8,278 nt of DNA from NCBI GenBank assembly GCA_937874755.1, contig CALNBC010000158.1:1-8278 (forward strand), written 5' to 3'. Shown here piece by piece: positions 7,487-8,278 of the stretch; positions within the stretch are counted from its first letter, which is position 1; each line of letters begins with the position of its first letter. Under the pieces are notes generated by a model. The model was not told where the DNA came from. It saw only the letters and a program-made list of their open reading frames with translations, and did no database searches. The translations under genes were made by a program, and so were the position numbers. Source of the DNA: an uncultured Clostridia bacterium. GTDB lineage: Bacteria; Bacillota; Clostridia; Christensenellales; CALWSW01.

Positions 7487-8278
7487 CTAGGATATGTTCT
7501 CGACCTGGCAGGTGGATACGGCGATGCTATTATTTAGAATAGCGACGCCAAATGCGGTGCTAGTGACTGCCTGGTTTCCGGTAGACCCGCCGCCTGCACG
7601 CACGGTAACGTTCGTGCCGGATCCAACGAAGCTTTGCAGTGTGTTCCGAGCGCCTTGCTCGCATTGTGCCTCGCAGCCAGTGGGCAGAGGGCTCGGCGGA
7701 GGCAGGAAGGTAAATCCGGTGAAGGTATTGGTGCCTGATAGCGTTATGAAAGCTATCTTGCAAATACTTACCCTGTCGGTTATCGCACCGGATGCATTTG
7801 TCAGGTTGAATATCGAGTCCTGTGTAACGCTCAGCGGTCTGCCGCTCGCTGTACCGCCGTTTTCCAGGTTTAGACCTAAGTTCGACGTGGGGAACGTTGT
7901 GATTATCTGGTCGATTATGTTTCTCATCTGGGCAATGCACGCACAGCCAACTCCCGGACCGGAAGCACCGCTAGGTCCTGTTGCGCCGGTTGCACCAGTT
8001 GCGCCTGCTGCGCCCGAAGCACCGCTGGGTCCGGTCGCGCCTGCTGCGCCCGAAGCACCGCTAGGCCCCGTTGCGCCGGTTGCGCCGGTTGCACCAGTGG
8101 CGCCTGCTGCGCCCGAAGCACCGCTAGGTCCCGTTGCGCCGGTGGCACCAGTGGCGCCAGTTGCGCCTGCTGCGCCGGAAGCACCGCTGGGTCCCGTCGC
8201 GCCGGTGGCGCCAGTTGCGCCGCTTGCACCAGTTGCGCCTGCTGCGCCCGAAGCACCGCTGGGTCCTGTCGCGCCGGT
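7487..8278 (-). CDS. Collagen-like (Gly-X-Y) protein, N-terminus missing
   Basis: One open frame runs from the contig edge (8278) to a TAG stop at 7487-7489, giving 263 visible residues. The first part is 36 uninterrupted Gly-X-Y triplets (to 7952). It continues without a stop through [11 protein letters not shown] into a C-terminal domain of about 145 residues. That domain begins [16 protein letters not shown], includes [12 protein letters not shown], a Pro-rich turn ([19 protein letters not shown]) and ends STCQVENIS. It has six Cys in all, counting two in the linker, possibly for trimer disulfides. From memory, similar [13 protein letters not shown] tails occur on clostridial collagen-like proteins, some linked to spore surfaces. 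No C-terminal sortase signal is present, since the end is neither hydrophobic nor basic. The Met at 7927 is internal, not the start. The N-terminus, and any export or exosporium-targeting signal, is beyond the contig. A glycosyltransferase follows on the same strand. Confidence 0.9.
   Translation of the reverse strand, partial: TGATGPSGASGAAGATGASGATGATGATGPSGASGAAGATGATGATGATGPSGASGAAGATGATGATGATGPSGASGAAGATGPSGASGAAGATGATGATGPSGASGPGVGCACIAQMRNIIDQIITTFPTSNLGLNLENGGTASGRPLSVTQDSIFNLTNASGAITDRVSICKIAFITLSGTNTFTGFTFLPPPSPLPTGCEAQCEQGARNTLQSFVGSGTNVTVRAGGGSTGNQAVTSTAFGVAILNNSIAVSTCQVENIS
7952..8278 (-). repeat. Tandem collagen repeat, units of GPS-GAS-GAA-(GAT)n
   Basis: Each unit begins GPS GAS GAA and continues with a variable number of GAT triplets. 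Unit starts (minus strand) are at 8266, 8194, 8131, 8068, 8032 and 7978, giving lengths of 8, 7, 7, 4 and 6 triplets (72, 63, 63, 36 and 54 bases) and a final short unit ending GPG. Counted triplets: 17 GAT, 7 GAS, 6 GPS, 5 GAA, 1 GPG. There are no charged residues. The DNA is highly similar between units, which probably stopped the assembly here. Confidence 0.95.

Noticed and set aside
7924..8256. Minus-strand open frame encoding an Ala/Gln/Leu/Arg-rich 110-residue repeat protein
   Set aside because: It is the out-of-frame shadow of the collagen repeat. The overlapping Gly-X-Y frame is the biologically meaningful one and continues into the C-terminal domain.

Overview
The window looks like a metagenome-derived contig from a Gram-positive bacterium of the Firmicutes, most likely class Clostridia. 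This is inferred from strong purine-rich ribosome binding sites, frequent TTG starts, a class B sortase, a predicted lipoprotein signal peptide, a pst-phoU-phoB-phoR gene order, and a collagen-like (Gly-X-Y) surface protein. Both contig ends are technical breaks. Bases 1-21 match the 3' end of the Illumina TruSeq read-2 adapter, and the right end stops inside a near-identical collagen repeat.

Layout. (1) 22-5134, plus strand: a compact phosphate operon, pstC (5'-truncated), pstA, pstB, phoU, phoB-type response regulator and phoR-type histidine kinase. Junctions are ATGA or TAATG overlaps or very short gaps, and a hairpin terminator follows at 5148-5178. PstCAB is the high-affinity phosphate importer (its binding protein PstS would lie off the left edge). 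PhoU links transporter status to the kinase, and PhoR/PhoB switch the regulon. (2) 5299-6246, plus strand: a self-contained single-gene unit with a near-consensus promoter, a class B sortase with a lipobox, and a terminator. The promoter spacer contains a run of nine T, a configuration that could make expression phase-variable. (3) 6260-8278, minus strand, convergent with the first two blocks: a collagen-like protein missing its N-terminus, then an inverted repeat resembling a terminator or attenuator, then a GT4-type glycosyltransferase.

The most interesting part is the right half. The collagen stretch is uncharged and rich in Thr/Ser at the Y position, and it lies directly upstream of a glycosyltransferase on the same strand. 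This suggests a glycosylated collagen-like surface or spore-coat filament and its modifying enzyme. Its reading frame has no start codon inside the window before the C-terminal tail, so start-dependent ORF finding splits it into a tail ORF and an out-of-frame shadow. The lipoprotein-type sortase with a homopolymer-containing promoter is the second point of interest. No tRNA, rRNA, CRISPR array, insertion sequence or prophage gene was seen.
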